Of a stretch of 64,000 bases of DNA, positions 33,333 to 41,704 are shown piece by piece. The position numbers and the translations under genes were made by a program. The notes below the pieces were generated by a model. That model made no database searches, was not told the origin of the DNA, and saw nothing but the letters and a program-made list of their open reading frames with translations. Every line of letters begins with the position of its first letter. Positions within the stretch are counted from its first letter, which is position 1. The stretch spans positions 26,411 through 90,410 of the forward strand of contig NZ_CP040893.1 in assembly GCF_006171285.1 (NCBI RefSeq), read 5' to 3'. The DNA comes from Leclercia adecarboxylata. Its GTDB lineage: Bacteria; Pseudomonadota; Gammaproteobacteria; Enterobacterales; Enterobacteriaceae.

Positions 33333-33989
33333 TTATTTTGAGAATGATACAGACGCGGCTTTTCCGGTCAGCGCGCCACCAGCCTGCAAATCCATTTCCG
33401 CACCTGCCGTCATGCCCATTTCAGCGCCTGACTCAAAGAGGATCTTGCCCCCAGCCTTTGCAATAATATCCCCGGCCATATTAAGCAGCAGGTTGCCCGG
33501 GCCGATGAGATACATTTCACCCGATTCGTTGATGCCGACGCGAGCGCCGGCAGCGGTATTTGCTATCTCGTACCCGCCGCCCGCTGTGCGCACTTCCAGT
33601 ATGTTATTGCGGTGGACTACAAAATCCTCCGTTGACACTATTTTGGGTCGTGCCGGTGCGCCATCCACTTCGCCCGGCGTCCACGGCTCACCCTGCCCGG
33701 ATGCCTCCGGCGCAACGTTTGGCACGCCGCCCGGCGCGTCCTGTGCTGCGCCTACGATAAGCGGCCGCCGAGTGTCCGGCTTTCCCCGGGCATCGGTATA
33801 CGGAAACTCCACCCAGACCAGATCGCCGGTTTTGGTTGGCGTGAAGGCATTGCCGATCCCGAGCATGTATTCCGCCCACGGTAGGTTTTCTTCGGGTACG
33901 CTGTTCCATTCTGGTAGCAGGCGGATCTGCGCTCGCATCAGCCCGCCCGGGTGTTTGGTTCCGGCGATAACAGCACGCTTCTTACTCAA
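33333..33989 (-). CDS. gp5/gpV-like baseplate central spike
   Basis: This 218-residue protein has an N-terminal OB-fold region (GLMRAQIRLLPEW, DLVWVEFPYTDARGKPDTRRPLIVG) and a C-terminal repetitive beta-helix (about 125-215: GVGINESGEMYLIG-type and AGAEMDLQAGGALTGKA repeats). Together these form the membrane-piercing spike of contractile tails. It overlaps the hub gene by eight bases. The PAAR protein at 24.8-25.1 kb would cap it. Confidence 0.8.
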   Translation of the reverse strand: MSKKRAVIAGTKHPGGLMRAQIRLLPEWNSVPEENLPWAEYMLGIGNAFTPTKTGDLVWVEFPYTDARGKPDTRRPLIVGAAQDAPGGVPNVAPEASGQGEPWTPGEVDGAPARPKIVSTEDFVVHRNNILEVRTAGGGYEIANTAAGARVGINESGEMYLIGPGNLLLNMAGDIIAKAGGKILFESGAEMGMTAGAEMDLQAGGALTGKAASVSFSK

Positions 33990-34962
33990 TGTGAGGCACT
34001 CCCAGGATCATGCGTGTGGTGTAAGAAATACGGTCCTCATAATGAGCCACGCGCTCAGCGATGAAGTTTTTAGGTAGAGACTCGTCCACCTGGTTCTGAT
34101 TGTCGTAGCGGTGGATCTGGATGCCGATCACCATGCCTGCGGTAATGTCCGGGTTGCCGGATACCTCAATATCCAGCTTCGGTATCAACGTCTGCTGCAT
34201 ATTTTTCAGTGTGGCCATGTCCGCATCGGACACGTACTTAACCGGCAGTGTCTCGTCTCCGGCCTCCATAAAGCCGTCTGTCATCGAGTAGCCAACAAAC
34301 CGGTACTGACGGCTATTCGTGGCGGCGGAGTCCTGATTGATTAGCTGCTGTCGGCTGATGGTGTATGCCGCTGCGGGGTTGTTAGCCTCGTAGACAAAGT
34401 CCGCTTTGGTCTTGATGAGGCGGGCCATTTCTTTCACGAAAAACTTACCGCGCGCCATCCAGACCAGCGCGCCGTTGTCGCTGGCAACCTGGCTCAGCAC
34501 CACGGACGGCTTTTCGCCCATGTTCAGGTGATAGGTGCAGGCCTTTTTGAACGCGTCAGCTTCCACGGTCAGCCCACCAGCGAACTCACGCACAATATCC
34601 CCGGGCTGGCGGTTCGCATACAGGCGCGCACCGGCAACCGGCGTTTTGACGCGCTTTAAATCCATGCTCACGCCGATTATCTCGATGACGTCAGCGCGTG
34701 CGGGTGCGGAAGTCACAAAGAACGTCTCTTTGATGGTACCGCGCGTGCCGGTCGGGTCGCCGAACTCCACCACCAGCGTTGCCCCGTAGGCGGCTTTGTA
34801 ATCGTCGGTTATCGATCCGGTTGCATCCCTCACTTCGAGACGCACCAGCGGCCCGGTAAGTTTGGTCTTTTCGAGATACAGGGTGCTGTTTACCCAATCA
34901 CGCGGAATAACCTGGCCGTTGAGCGTGGCAGACTGCAAAAAATACTGCTGGAGCTGAGCCAT
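33982..34962 (-). CDS. gp27/gpD-like baseplate hub protein
   Basis: This 326-residue protein immediately upstream of the spike has the hub layout: N-terminal beta domain with LYLEKTKLTGPLVRLEVRDATG, a second tube-like domain with VIEIIGVSMDLKRVKTPVAG, and a middle containing the NGALVWMARGKFFVKEM-type segment. Hub trimers hold the spike and adapt it to the tail tube. The call rests on order and general layout. Confidence 0.72.
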   Translation of the reverse strand: MAQLQQYFLQSATLNGQVIPRDWVNSTLYLEKTKLTGPLVRLEVRDATGSITDDYKAAYGATLVVEFGDPTGTRGTIKETFFVTSAPARADVIEIIGVSMDLKRVKTPVAGARLYANRQPGDIVREFAGGLTVEADAFKKACTYHLNMGEKPSVVLSQVASDNGALVWMARGKFFVKEMARLIKTKADFVYEANNPAAAYTISRQQLINQDSAATNSRQYRFVGYSMTDGFMEAGDETLPVKYVSDADMATLKNMQQTLIPKLDIEVSGNPDITAGMVIGIQIHRYDNQNQVDESLPKNFIAERVAHYEDRISYTTRMILGVPHIE

Positions 34963-34964
34963 AG

Positions 34965-35729
34965 TTACCTCAACAGGTTGCCGACGGTTTCAATACGGAT
35001 ACGTGTTGCTTCCACTTCCCACGCCAGGTATACATCGGCCATCACCATGATCGTCGCCTGGGCGGCAAAAACGCGATTTTCAGTGAGCGGCGGAGATATG
35101 TCGGAAAAGCCTGTATCTTTGGCATCGGTAATGCAGCAGTCCACTTCGACCATGACGTTTACGAGCTTTTCCTGTGCCTGAAAACTGGTGTTGGAAAGGA
35201 AACGTAAATCCCCGGCAAAGGCGTTACACATCAGCCCCAGCGTGGTCTTCTCAGCTGCAATGAGCGATACGTTGTAAGTTAGTGTGGCTTGGGTGATTTC
35301 CATCTCAGCTGCAGGTGTAAATCCGTCATCGCAGAAGATAAAACCAGCATCACGCCGATCGCGCTGGTAATCATTGCTCTCATAGGCCAGATCAAAAGAT
35401 CGGGAAATGTTGACCAGCGGCAGGGCGTCTCGGTTAATCGTCACGTCATCCGGCACACTGCCACGTCCGGCAGCTGCTCGGCGCAGCGCAGCGAGAAACT
35501 CGACCACGGAATCATACTGGCCGACAAAAACGCGCTCTTTAGGTGCTCTCGCCAGGAAGGAGGCAAAACGCGCGCGCGACGGATCTGGGTGCGTGACGGA
35601 CACGCGACTAAATGTGTCGCTGATTTTCGTAGCCACGGCAGCATCTACGGCAGAGAAGCCGGTTACTTCAAACTTACCGGTGCGGGTTAAGCGCCACTCA
35701 CGATGGCGAGCCAGTAATTCTTTATTCAC
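34965..35729 (-). CDS. baseplate-operon protein, unknown
   Basis: This 254-residue protein lies two bases before the hub gene. The second half (SLIAAEKTTLGLMCNAFAGDLRFLSN through FAAQATIMVMADVYLAWEVEATRIR) is beta-rich and could form a tail-tube-like or baseplate domain. The N-terminal part has a helical basic stretch. It overlaps the upstream gene by four bases, so it belongs to the same virion unit. No family was recognised. Confidence 0.68.
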   Translation of the reverse strand: MNKELLARHREWRLTRTGKFEVTGFSAVDAAVATKISDTFSRVSVTHPDPSRARFASFLARAPKERVFVGQYDSVVEFLAALRRAAAGRGSVPDDVTINRDALPLVNISRSFDLAYESNDYQRDRRDAGFIFCDDGFTPAAEMEITQATLTYNVSLIAAEKTTLGLMCNAFAGDLRFLSNTSFQAQEKLVNVMVEVDCCITDAKDTGFSDISPPLTENRVFAAQATIMVMADVYLAWEVEATRIRIETVGNLLR

Positions 35730-36460
35730 GTCACCTTACCTCCCTCGGTAGAGTCCAGATTCCGCGCTGGAATGCAGTAGTAGAGCGATCCGACGTGTTG
35801 CGTGCCAAAACTGAATATGCGGTGAACGTACCACCAGCGCTGCGCCAGCTTCCCGGATGCCATTTCCTCATTCCACGTCAGAATAGAGCCGACACTCACA
35901 CCCTCGGCAGCAATGCGCAGGAGCTGGATCTCCTCAGATAACCCGTCCTGTTCGCCGTCAACGTCAACGGCATGAAATGAATCCCGTTCATCAGGGCAGT
36001 CCAGCACCTTGACCATTACCGGGTCCAGATAGCGCAGGTCGCGCTGGTTGTTGTTGATTTCGGTAAATGACGGACCTTCCAGCCCGGTGTCCTCGTCCAC
36101 TTCGCCCACGTCTTCGGGATCTGGGCGGAACAGCAGGGCGTCGAAGTTATCCGCGTCCAGCTCTATCACCCTGATCCAGTCTTTTCGAACCGTCATATTC
36201 AGAGGTGCATGGCCTTTAAAGCGGGGTTTCAAACTGGTGTCCTGAGCGCGCCCGGCCAGTTCTGGTGGCAGGCTGGCTGCGTCCGGCTCATCATCGCCAC
36301 CGTCTATATGGTCCAGCTCGGCCACCGTCTCTTCGACCGGTGCTGGCGTGAATGTCTCTTCCAGAACGGTAACAACGGATTCAGCGGCGGCAGCTGGCTG
36401 GTGGGTGATCGCGACGGGCTGGTCCTCATCGTCTAACCAGTGGTCATAGGGTCCGGTCAT
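35726..36460 (-). CDS. acidic baseplate-operon protein, unknown
   Basis: This 244-residue protein has a disordered acidic N-terminal 80 residues rich in Glu/Asp/Pro/Ala, then a folded part with WIRVIELDADNFDALLFRPDPEDVGEVDEDTG and a C-terminal QRWWYVHRIFSFGTQHVGSLYYC segment. Overlaps of four bases with both neighbours place it firmly in the late operon. It may be a structural or assembly protein. No family was recognised. Confidence 0.68.
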   Translation of the reverse strand: MTGPYDHWLDDEDQPVAITHQPAAAAESVVTVLEETFTPAPVEETVAELDHIDGGDDEPDAASLPPELAGRAQDTSLKPRFKGHAPLNMTVRKDWIRVIELDADNFDALLFRPDPEDVGEVDEDTGLEGPSFTEINNNQRDLRYLDPVMVKVLDCPDERDSFHAVDVDGEQDGLSEEIQLLRIAAEGVSVGSILTWNEEMASGKLAQRWWYVHRIFSFGTQHVGSLYYCIPARNLDSTEGGKVT

Positions 36461-37662
36461 GTTGGAGTGCCTTTATTTTTTACGTAATCCATAAATCGTT
36501 TTTCAGCCTCTGTGCGGCTCATTCCCGTTGCCACCAGCGCATCGGTAAAGGCCTGTTTCTGGACCTTAAACTGGTCCGCCAGCTGCTGCGTTAAAAGCTT
36601 GTTTTTCTCTTTTTCCTGCTTGAGCTTTGCCTCTTTCTCGGCGTTTCGGGCGCGCTGAGTGGCGCTCTGCTTTTTGGCTTTCACCAGTTGCTTGCTCAGC
36701 TGCTCCAGCTTTTTCGTGTCACGGCCAATTTGCTTGCCTAATGCCAGCTGGCGCTTCTGGTAACGCTGGAATTCAGCACTGGCTGCGGCCTTGTCCGTCT
36801 GAGCCGCACGGTTTTTGGCAAACTGCTTACGATCGCTGTCGGTGAAGTGCTGGGTTGTGCGTCGTTTGTCATCACCAAATGCCACCCGGGAAGCGGCTTT
36901 GAGCATGGCTTTGCCGATACTCAACTGCCAACTGGAGGATTGAAGCCGGGTCATTGCGTGGATCACATGCTTGCAGGCCAGCCCGGACAAATTCGGGTTT
37001 TTGATTTTTGGGTAGGCGTACTCTTTGGGCGGCGCCAGGGCAAAATTCCCGGCTGTGGCAATGTAGCGGTACCAGTATTGGTGACGACCACAATCGCAGT
37101 CGAACGACACCCGGCCAGCGCAAAGTCGTTTTGCCACCTTCGTGGCGTTTTTCTCATCGCTGAGATCGTCGATAAGCTGATCCCACTCCTCAAAACGGAC
37201 CTTAACTCTGTGATGCTGGTCTTCGCTGCGCTCTGAGGCTTCCACGCTGATGGTTATTTGATTGTGTTTCAAAGTGGAGGGCGTGGCGCGCTTAATGCCG
37301 CTCCCGTCATCCACTTTGTTATTTGCTCGTTTGATATCAATGTCGAGGCTTGCGGCCACCAGCTGCGCGTAGGTGATGCCAGTAACGGCGGAATTGAGCT
37401 GCTGGCGCAAAAATTTGCGGTTTTTGGCGAACTGCTGCAGATCCTCCGGGGTAAAAAATGTGCCGTCCTTTTTCTTTTTCCCCAGCGCAATGATGTCATC
37501 AGCGTTTTTATTCTTGAGCGTGAGCGGGGTCAGCGTGCGCCGCGCTGTGCGTCGTTTGCTGCGTTTGTCGCTCTCAATTTGCGAGAAGAGGCGCTCAAAC
37601 TCTTTTGAGGAAAGGCCTTCCGTCTGATAGCGCCCGTTACTGGCGCGTGCAAACTCAGCCAC
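36457..37662 (-). CDS. SWIM zinc-finger-like protein in the baseplate operon
   Basis: This 401-residue protein contains FDCDCGRHQYWYRYIA then LACKHVIHAM (about 188-238), a Cys-x-Cys ... Cys-x-His arrangement like the SWIM zinc finger, which usually binds DNA or protein partners. The last 130 residues form a long Lys/Gln/Glu-rich coiled coil ending in a short fold. The N-terminus is basic. A metal-binding protein in a virion operon suggests a head-tail or DNA-ejection function, but this is inference. Confidence 0.68.
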   Translation of the reverse strand: MAEFARASNGRYQTEGLSSKEFERLFSQIESDKRSKRRTARRTLTPLTLKNKNADDIIALGKKKKDGTFFTPEDLQQFAKNRKFLRQQLNSAVTGITYAQLVAASLDIDIKRANNKVDDGSGIKRATPSTLKHNQITISVEASERSEDQHHRVKVRFEEWDQLIDDLSDEKNATKVAKRLCAGRVSFDCDCGRHQYWYRYIATAGNFALAPPKEYAYPKIKNPNLSGLACKHVIHAMTRLQSSSWQLSIGKAMLKAASRVAFGDDKRRTTQHFTDSDRKQFAKNRAAQTDKAAASAEFQRYQKRQLALGKQIGRDTKKLEQLSKQLVKAKKQSATQRARNAEKEAKLKQEKEKNKLLTQQLADQFKVQKQAFTDALVATGMSRTEAEKRFMDYVKNKGTPT

Positions 37663-37981
37663 TGGCTAACTCCGGCGCGCCGGTATAGTCGCGCATGCGA
37701 TCGCGTAACCAGGTAATCGCGGGCAGGGTCAGCGTGGTACCAACCGGCATATTCTCGGTTTCGGCTTCGTGGCCCACCAGCAGGCGGAACACCCAGCGCA
37801 AATCCGCGTTTTCATAGGCACGGAAAGCGCAAAGATCTGAGCGCTGTACCTCGTCCGGCTTAATAGTGTATTGGAAGTTATCGGCGTTATAGCTGGTGGC
37901 GCGCGCAATGACTTCCTGATGAAACAGCGCCAGCAGCACCGGGTCATCAATGGTCCGGTCGTCCAGGCGGTTGTAACTCAC
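37655..37981 (-). CDS. small baseplate-operon protein, possibly gp53-like
   Basis: This 108-residue protein has the NADLRWVFRLLVGHEAETENMPVGTTLTLPAITWLRDRMRDY pattern (about 58-100). It recalls small baseplate wedge proteins such as T4 gp53 or P2 gpX-like tail proteins, which contain a proline-led basal motif. It overlaps both neighbours by a few bases. The family link is weak. Confidence 0.6.
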   Translation of the reverse strand: MSYNRLDDRTIDDPVLLALFHQEVIARATSYNADNFQYTIKPDEVQRSDLCAFRAYENADLRWVFRLLVGHEAETENMPVGTTLTLPAITWLRDRMRDYTGAPELASG

Positions 37982-38634
37982 AGCACCACCTCATTGTCGC
38001 TTATGCGCGTGCCTGCCAACGACTCAGGAACGGCGGCGGCGCTCACCTCGTGCTGGTGGGTTATGAGCCTTGCGAACGTCTTGAGTAAGCTATTTTGCGG
38101 TTTCTCGTCATGCATGCCTGTCATGGCCGCGATATAGTCAGCGGACGCCACCGGGTGATAAACCGTCGCGTAACAGCAGAGAATGGTCAGCACATGTTCA
38201 GGACGAATATCCATCCAGTTAATGCGATAGACCTCTTCGCCTTTAGCATTGAATTCGATATCAACAATGCTCGCCGGGATATCGTATGCGCCGGGGTTCT
38301 TGCGCGGCAGGGAAATGGTCTTCTGCAGGCGCATTTCGTTGTAGCGCTCGATGCCCACTACTACGGCGGCGCGCCCGTCGTTAAAACGTGATTTCAGGGA
38401 AACATGGTTTGCGCCGGTTGCGGCAGAAATAGCGCCGCTTGTCTCATCCACCAGCACTTTAAAGCCACTTTTCCGCAGCTTAGCAATTGCCGGGGTGAGT
38501 TTAGCCCGCTGTCCTTCAAGGCTTGTTGGCAGTGACTTAGGTTCGGACATAATCAGGTTATCGCCGCTCAGGATGGCCGTCATATACATTGGCCGGGCTG
38601 TCGTCAGCGTGATAACGGCAATTTTCTGGTCCAT
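37978..38634 (-). CDS. first gene of the baseplate operon, unknown
   Basis: This 218-residue protein starts at ATG 38634 with GGGAGAG upstream and is the first gene after a late-type promoter. It is mixed alpha/beta, with KAKLTPAIAKLRKSGFKVLVDETSG-like and VLTILCCYATVYHPVASADYIAAMTGMH stretches, and no membrane segment. It might be a virion maturation or assembly protein. I do not recognise it. Confidence 0.66.
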   Translation of the reverse strand: MDQKIAVITLTTARPMYMTAILSGDNLIMSEPKSLPTSLEGQRAKLTPAIAKLRKSGFKVLVDETSGAISAATGANHVSLKSRFNDGRAAVVVGIERYNEMRLQKTISLPRKNPGAYDIPASIVDIEFNAKGEEVYRINWMDIRPEHVLTILCCYATVYHPVASADYIAAMTGMHDEKPQNSLLKTFARLITHQHEVSAAAVPESLAGTRISDNEVVL

Positions 38635-38654
38635 GTTCTCTCCCTCAGAAAAGC

Positions 38655-38678
38655 AAAAAGGCCGCTAATGCGGCCCCG
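38655..38678 (-). terminator. terminator between Ref-like unit and baseplate operon
   Basis: Minus strand GGCCGC-ATTA-GCGGCC followed by TTTTT. It ends transcripts from the two genes upstream before the baseplate operon start. Confidence 0.75.
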
Positions 38679-38760
38679 TTGCTGGCTATTGGTTTCCCGT
38701 CCGCGCTTAGCAGGAAGTAAATTGTCAAAAGTACCCTCGTGGGAACCAATGGCTGCGGAG

Positions 38761-38784
38761 AAGATAAACGGTTTGTACTTTGTG
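38761..38784 (-). promoter_or_regulatory. late-type promoter for the baseplate operon
   Basis: Minus strand CAAAGTACAAACCGTT then TATCTT, with the shared 16-base spacing. It lies upstream of the terminator and about 130 bases from the first gene. Confidence 0.55.
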
Positions 38785-38807
38785 TTTTTACGGGTCAATA
38801 ACTTTTT

Positions 38808-39041
38808 TTAAATTTTATTGGGGTCTGGGTCCGGGTTTGCATTGTCATGCCAGGTACGCTGCTGCGGACTATCATGCCCGCATGGTGGCTCCTCGCGTGA
38901 CCACTTGCCCGCCCACCAGAAAACACCGTTACGCCGCTCGCAGGTGCCACACAGGCTGCAGATGTGCGTCCGGGATAATGGGTCCAGATAATACCGATGG
39001 CCGGGGGAGTTGCTTTCTCGCGCCAGGGTGTTGCGTGCCAT
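38808..39041 (-). CDS. small Cys-rich protein, unknown
   Basis: This 77-residue protein overlaps the upstream Ref-like stop as TAATG. It contains HICSLCGTCERR (about 25-36) and a later PPCGH, a likely zinc knuckle. Its coupling to a RecA-linked nuclease gene suggests an accessory role in DNA processing, but the function is unknown. Confidence 0.6.
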   Translation of the reverse strand: MARNTLARESNSPGHRYYLDPLSRTHICSLCGTCERRNGVFWWAGKWSREEPPCGHDSPQQRTWHDNANPDPDPNKI

Positions 39042-39616
39042 TACGCAGCCTCCCGCACAATGCCCGCCCGCTCATAGGCGATCGCCAGTAAATCCTCTTC
39101 GCTCGCATTCAGGGCAGAAAATGCCGTTTTGCCGCCGCAGCTACCGTCCGCGTGGACCGGAACCAGCCAGGGATAAATCGCCCGGATCTCTTTCGGCGCG
39201 GCGTGCTGGTGGTGCCATTTACAGAGGGGGAGAACGCGGTAATGCGCCCCGGGTTTCTCGCGCCCGTCGATATGGTGGAGACTGATAAGCGGCTGATCCT
39301 CGCCGTGCAGCCCGCAGGCGACACAGGACAGGCGGGCGAGGGCTGTCATTACCCGTTTTTCGTCGGCGGTGGGGGTTCGGCCTTTCAGCCCGCGCGTGGC
39401 CTTCTTGCGCACAATGGCAACCGGCGCGGCCTTTGGAGCTAATGCGGCTTCTCTTCGCTTTTCCTGCTGTCGTTCAAGCTGGCGAGCGGCTGACGCCTGG
39501 CGTTTTTCCTTTTGACGTTGCTGATAAGCAGGGTCAGCCATTTTGGCTTTTTTACGTTCCCGCTCACGCTCAGCGGCACGCAGTTGCTTCTCATATCTTT
39601 CATTTGTGATGCCCAT
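39041..39616 (-). CDS. ref: Ref-family recombination-enhancement nuclease
   Basis: This 191-residue protein resembles P1 Ref, an HNH nuclease that cuts DNA inside RecA filaments. The N-terminal ~95 residues are highly charged and helical (EKQLRAAERERERKKAK through LERQQEKRREA). The C-terminal domain has LSCVACGLHGED then SLHHIDGREKPGAHYRVLPLCKWHHQ, giving the paired Cys and the HNH-type His cluster. Length and layout match Ref. It heads a two-gene unit ended by a terminator. Confidence 0.82.
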   Translation of the reverse strand: MGITNERYEKQLRAAERERERKKAKMADPAYQQRQKEKRQASAARQLERQQEKRREAALAPKAAPVAIVRKKATRGLKGRTPTADEKRVMTALARLSCVACGLHGEDQPLISLHHIDGREKPGAHYRVLPLCKWHHQHAAPKEIRAIYPWLVPVHADGSCGGKTAFSALNASEEDLLAIAYERAGIVREAA

Positions 39617-39725
39617 AACCAGAATCCATATAAAAATTTCCTTAGATTCTTGATCAATTATACTGATACATCAAAAGGTTTTGGCTTTATCTAATGGGGA
39701 AATACGGAAAAGATAAAAATATTTT

Positions 39726-39738
39726 CCTTAGAATTACT
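39726..39738. promoter_or_regulatory. dispersed CCTTAGAAT motif in a divergent promoter gap
   Basis: CCTTAGAATTACT lies between ref and the HAD gene; it belongs to the dispersed ATAGATTCTAAGG family. Confidence 0.4.
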
Positions 39739-39790
39739 ATCTGTAATATCATTTGAACATATGAGGATTTACAGAGAGAGTGAAAGGCAA

Positions 39791-40321
39791 ATGGTTACTC
39801 CCGACATCATCGTTTTTGACCTGTGCGACACCCTTGCCGATACCCGGCACCGCGCCCATTTGATACCGCCCGCCAGCACGGCACGCATAGCATCAAGCTG
39901 GGATCGGTACAGTCTGGCGTGTGGTGGCGATGCGCCAATCCCCCCAGTTATCCGCCTGCTGATGACGCTAAGTGAGCATTACCGCATTTTCATTCTTACC
40001 AGCCGTGGCGAAGTGGCCCGCGCGGAAACCGTCGCCTGGCTGGCTCGCCATAACATTCCGTATGACCGACTGATCATGCGCGGCCCGGATGAACACCGCG
40101 AACCTGCCGCCGTTAAGGCCGAATGGATTAAGAACATTGGCCCGGCCCATATCTTCTGCGCGTTTGACGACAACGACGACGTGGTGCGCGAGATCCGCAG
40201 CATGGGCATTACCTGTATGCAGGTTGCGGATTACAGGCCACCAGATTACAGCCCGGAGAGTGAGCACCTCACCTCCCCGGCGCTTTCCACCTTCAAAAAC
40301 AGCTACGTGTCTTTGCTGTAA
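39791..40321 (+). CDS. HAD-superfamily phosphatase (T4 PseT 3'-phosphatase-like)
   Basis: This 176-residue protein starts MVTPDIIVFDLCDTLADTRHR; FDLCDTLAD gives the two catalytic Asp of HAD enzymes, ILTSRGE (about 72-78) the motif II Ser/Thr, and HIFCAFDDNDDVVREI (about 122-137) the acidic motif. The layout matches the phosphatase half of T4 polynucleotide kinase, so it may trim 3' phosphates during RNA or DNA end repair. I prefer ATG 39791 (AAAGG upstream) over ATG 39761. It opens the early operon. Confidence 0.75.
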   Translation: MVTPDIIVFDLCDTLADTRHRAHLIPPASTARIASSWDRYSLACGGDAPIPPVIRLLMTLSEHYRIFILTSRGEVARAETVAWLARHNIPYDRLIMRGPDEHREPAAVKAEWIKNIGPAHIFCAFDDNDDVVREIRSMGITCMQVADYRPPDYSPESEHLTSPALSTFKNSYVSLL

Positions 40322-40344
40322 CAGCTAACTCTTAAGGAAACACC

Positions 40345-40695
40345 ATGATTATTGCCTCCCGCCATGAAGTCGCTTTTGAAATTATGTGCGCGCTGAATTC
40401 GACCGACATAACGCCGGTATCTGAGCTGTCTGTCAAAACCGGCAGAAGCAACTCAGCCATTGAGCAGGTTATGAGTCCACTGCGTCGCGCTGGGCTGGTG
40501 GAAAGCCTGCGCGGCCCTGGTGGCGGATACCGGATGACGCGCCCGCTGACACAGATCAACGTTAACGATCTGGTGAAAGCCCTTGATACCTCGCACATCA
40601 ACAAACGGACGACGGGGTTTCTTGCTGCGCTAATGCCACAAATCCAGGCCACGCCGCTTTCTGAGTTGGCCGATCGCCAGGCTGCATCATTATGA
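40345..40695 (+). CDS. Rrf2-type winged-helix regulator
   Basis: This 116-residue protein has a helix-turn-helix with the Rrf2 pattern: VSELSVKTGRSNSAIEQVMSPLRRAGLVESLRGPGGGYRMTRP (about 24-66), including the LRGPGGGY wing. There are no Cys ligands for an Fe-S cluster as in IscR. It overlaps the next gene by ATGA. It may regulate the early operon it sits in. Confidence 0.78.
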   Translation: MIIASRHEVAFEIMCALNSTDITPVSELSVKTGRSNSAIEQVMSPLRRAGLVESLRGPGGGYRMTRPLTQINVNDLVKALDTSHINKRTTGFLAALMPQIQATPLSELADRQAASL

Positions 40696-41393
40696 GCAAA
40701 GACTATCCAGTGTTTTTTAACGACGAAATGGTGCGAGCTATTCTCGACGGTCGCAAAAGTCAGACGCGTCGGTTGATCAAGCTATCGCATGAACGCGGCA
40801 TGCTTAATCCGGTAGTTCGTGGGCGTAATGGCGAAGCCTCAAGCGTCACCTGCAGACTGGCTCCTTCGCTGTGTCCATACGGCCAGCCGGGTGATCGCCT
40901 CTGGGTACGCGAGACGTGGGCGCTGCTTGGCAATGAAGATGGCTGCTGTGTGGACTGGCATGACAACCTGTGTAAAGGCGATGAAAGGTCAGCGGCGCGA
41001 GTTTACCGCGCCAGCTGTGAGCGACACCCCGGCGACTATGGTCTGTGGTCCATACCTGATGATGCTGACTGGAAGCCTCACACCGAAAATCAAAAGTTTG
41101 ACGGTGCCTGGCGTCCATCTATCCACATGCCGCGCTGGGCATGCCGAATTCTGCTGGAAATCACCAACGTGCGCGTTGAGCGCCTGAACGACATAAGCGA
41201 GGCCGATGCTCAGGCCGAGGGCGTAACCCCCAGCACACACCAGATAACGCCTCCAGAGGCTGTTTATCGTGTCGGTTTCGGTGATATCTGGCGCAGCATC
41301 TACGGAGAGGAGAGCTGGGAGGGCAATCCGTGGGTGTGGGTAGTTGAATTTAAGCGCGTCCAAGCCACCAGCCCAAAGGAGGCCAGCCAGTGA
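40692..41393 (+). CDS. ASCH-like phage protein
   Basis: This 233-residue protein matches a family often called a phage morphogenetic protein, with an ASCH/PUA-like RNA-binding fold: PVFFNDEMVRAILDGRKSQTRRLI (6-29), GDRLWVRETWA (about 66-76), SIHMPRWACRILLEITNVRVERLNDISEADAQAEGV (about 139-176). It may bind RNA or modified nucleotides. It overlaps both neighbours by four bases. The precise role is unknown. Confidence 0.75.
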   Translation: MSKDYPVFFNDEMVRAILDGRKSQTRRLIKLSHERGMLNPVVRGRNGEASSVTCRLAPSLCPYGQPGDRLWVRETWALLGNEDGCCVDWHDNLCKGDERSAARVYRASCERHPGDYGLWSIPDDADWKPHTENQKFDGAWRPSIHMPRWACRILLEITNVRVERLNDISEADAQAEGVTPSTHQITPPEAVYRVGFGDIWRSIYGEESWEGNPWVWVVEFKRVQATSPKEASQ

Positions 41394-41704
41394 GTCTCTT
41401 TCAGTGTGAAAACTGCGGGTGCTGTGAGAATACCGTACTGTCATCGCAGGGGTTTAAAGGCTTGTTTACCCAATTCTTCGACTGGAGCTACGCGCCGGAA
41501 CGGAAGGGCATGCTGCTGTGCTCTGCCTGCGGACCGGTGAAATTCAAAGACGGTACACCAACCGAGTTCGGTCAGTGGCATAACCGGTTCCCGCGCACTT
41601 TCCTGCCCAAAGGGCAATTCGTCACGAACAGCGTCGGCAACCTGGCTCACCGGGAAACCGGCGATGAGGATTTTGCGAAGTATGCCGTGGAGGCCGGGCA
41701 ATGA
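41390..41704 (+). CDS. zinc-ribbon protein, unknown
   Basis: This 104-residue protein begins FQCENCGCCEN and later has LLCSACGPV, a likely treble-clef or zinc ribbon. GTG start 41390 follows AAGGAGG eight bases upstream. Four-base overlaps on both sides. No family was recognised beyond the metal site. Confidence 0.66.
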   Translation: MSLFQCENCGCCENTVLSSQGFKGLFTQFFDWSYAPERKGMLLCSACGPVKFKDGTPTEFGQWHNRFPRTFLPKGQFVTNSVGNLAHRETGDEDFAKYAVEAGQ

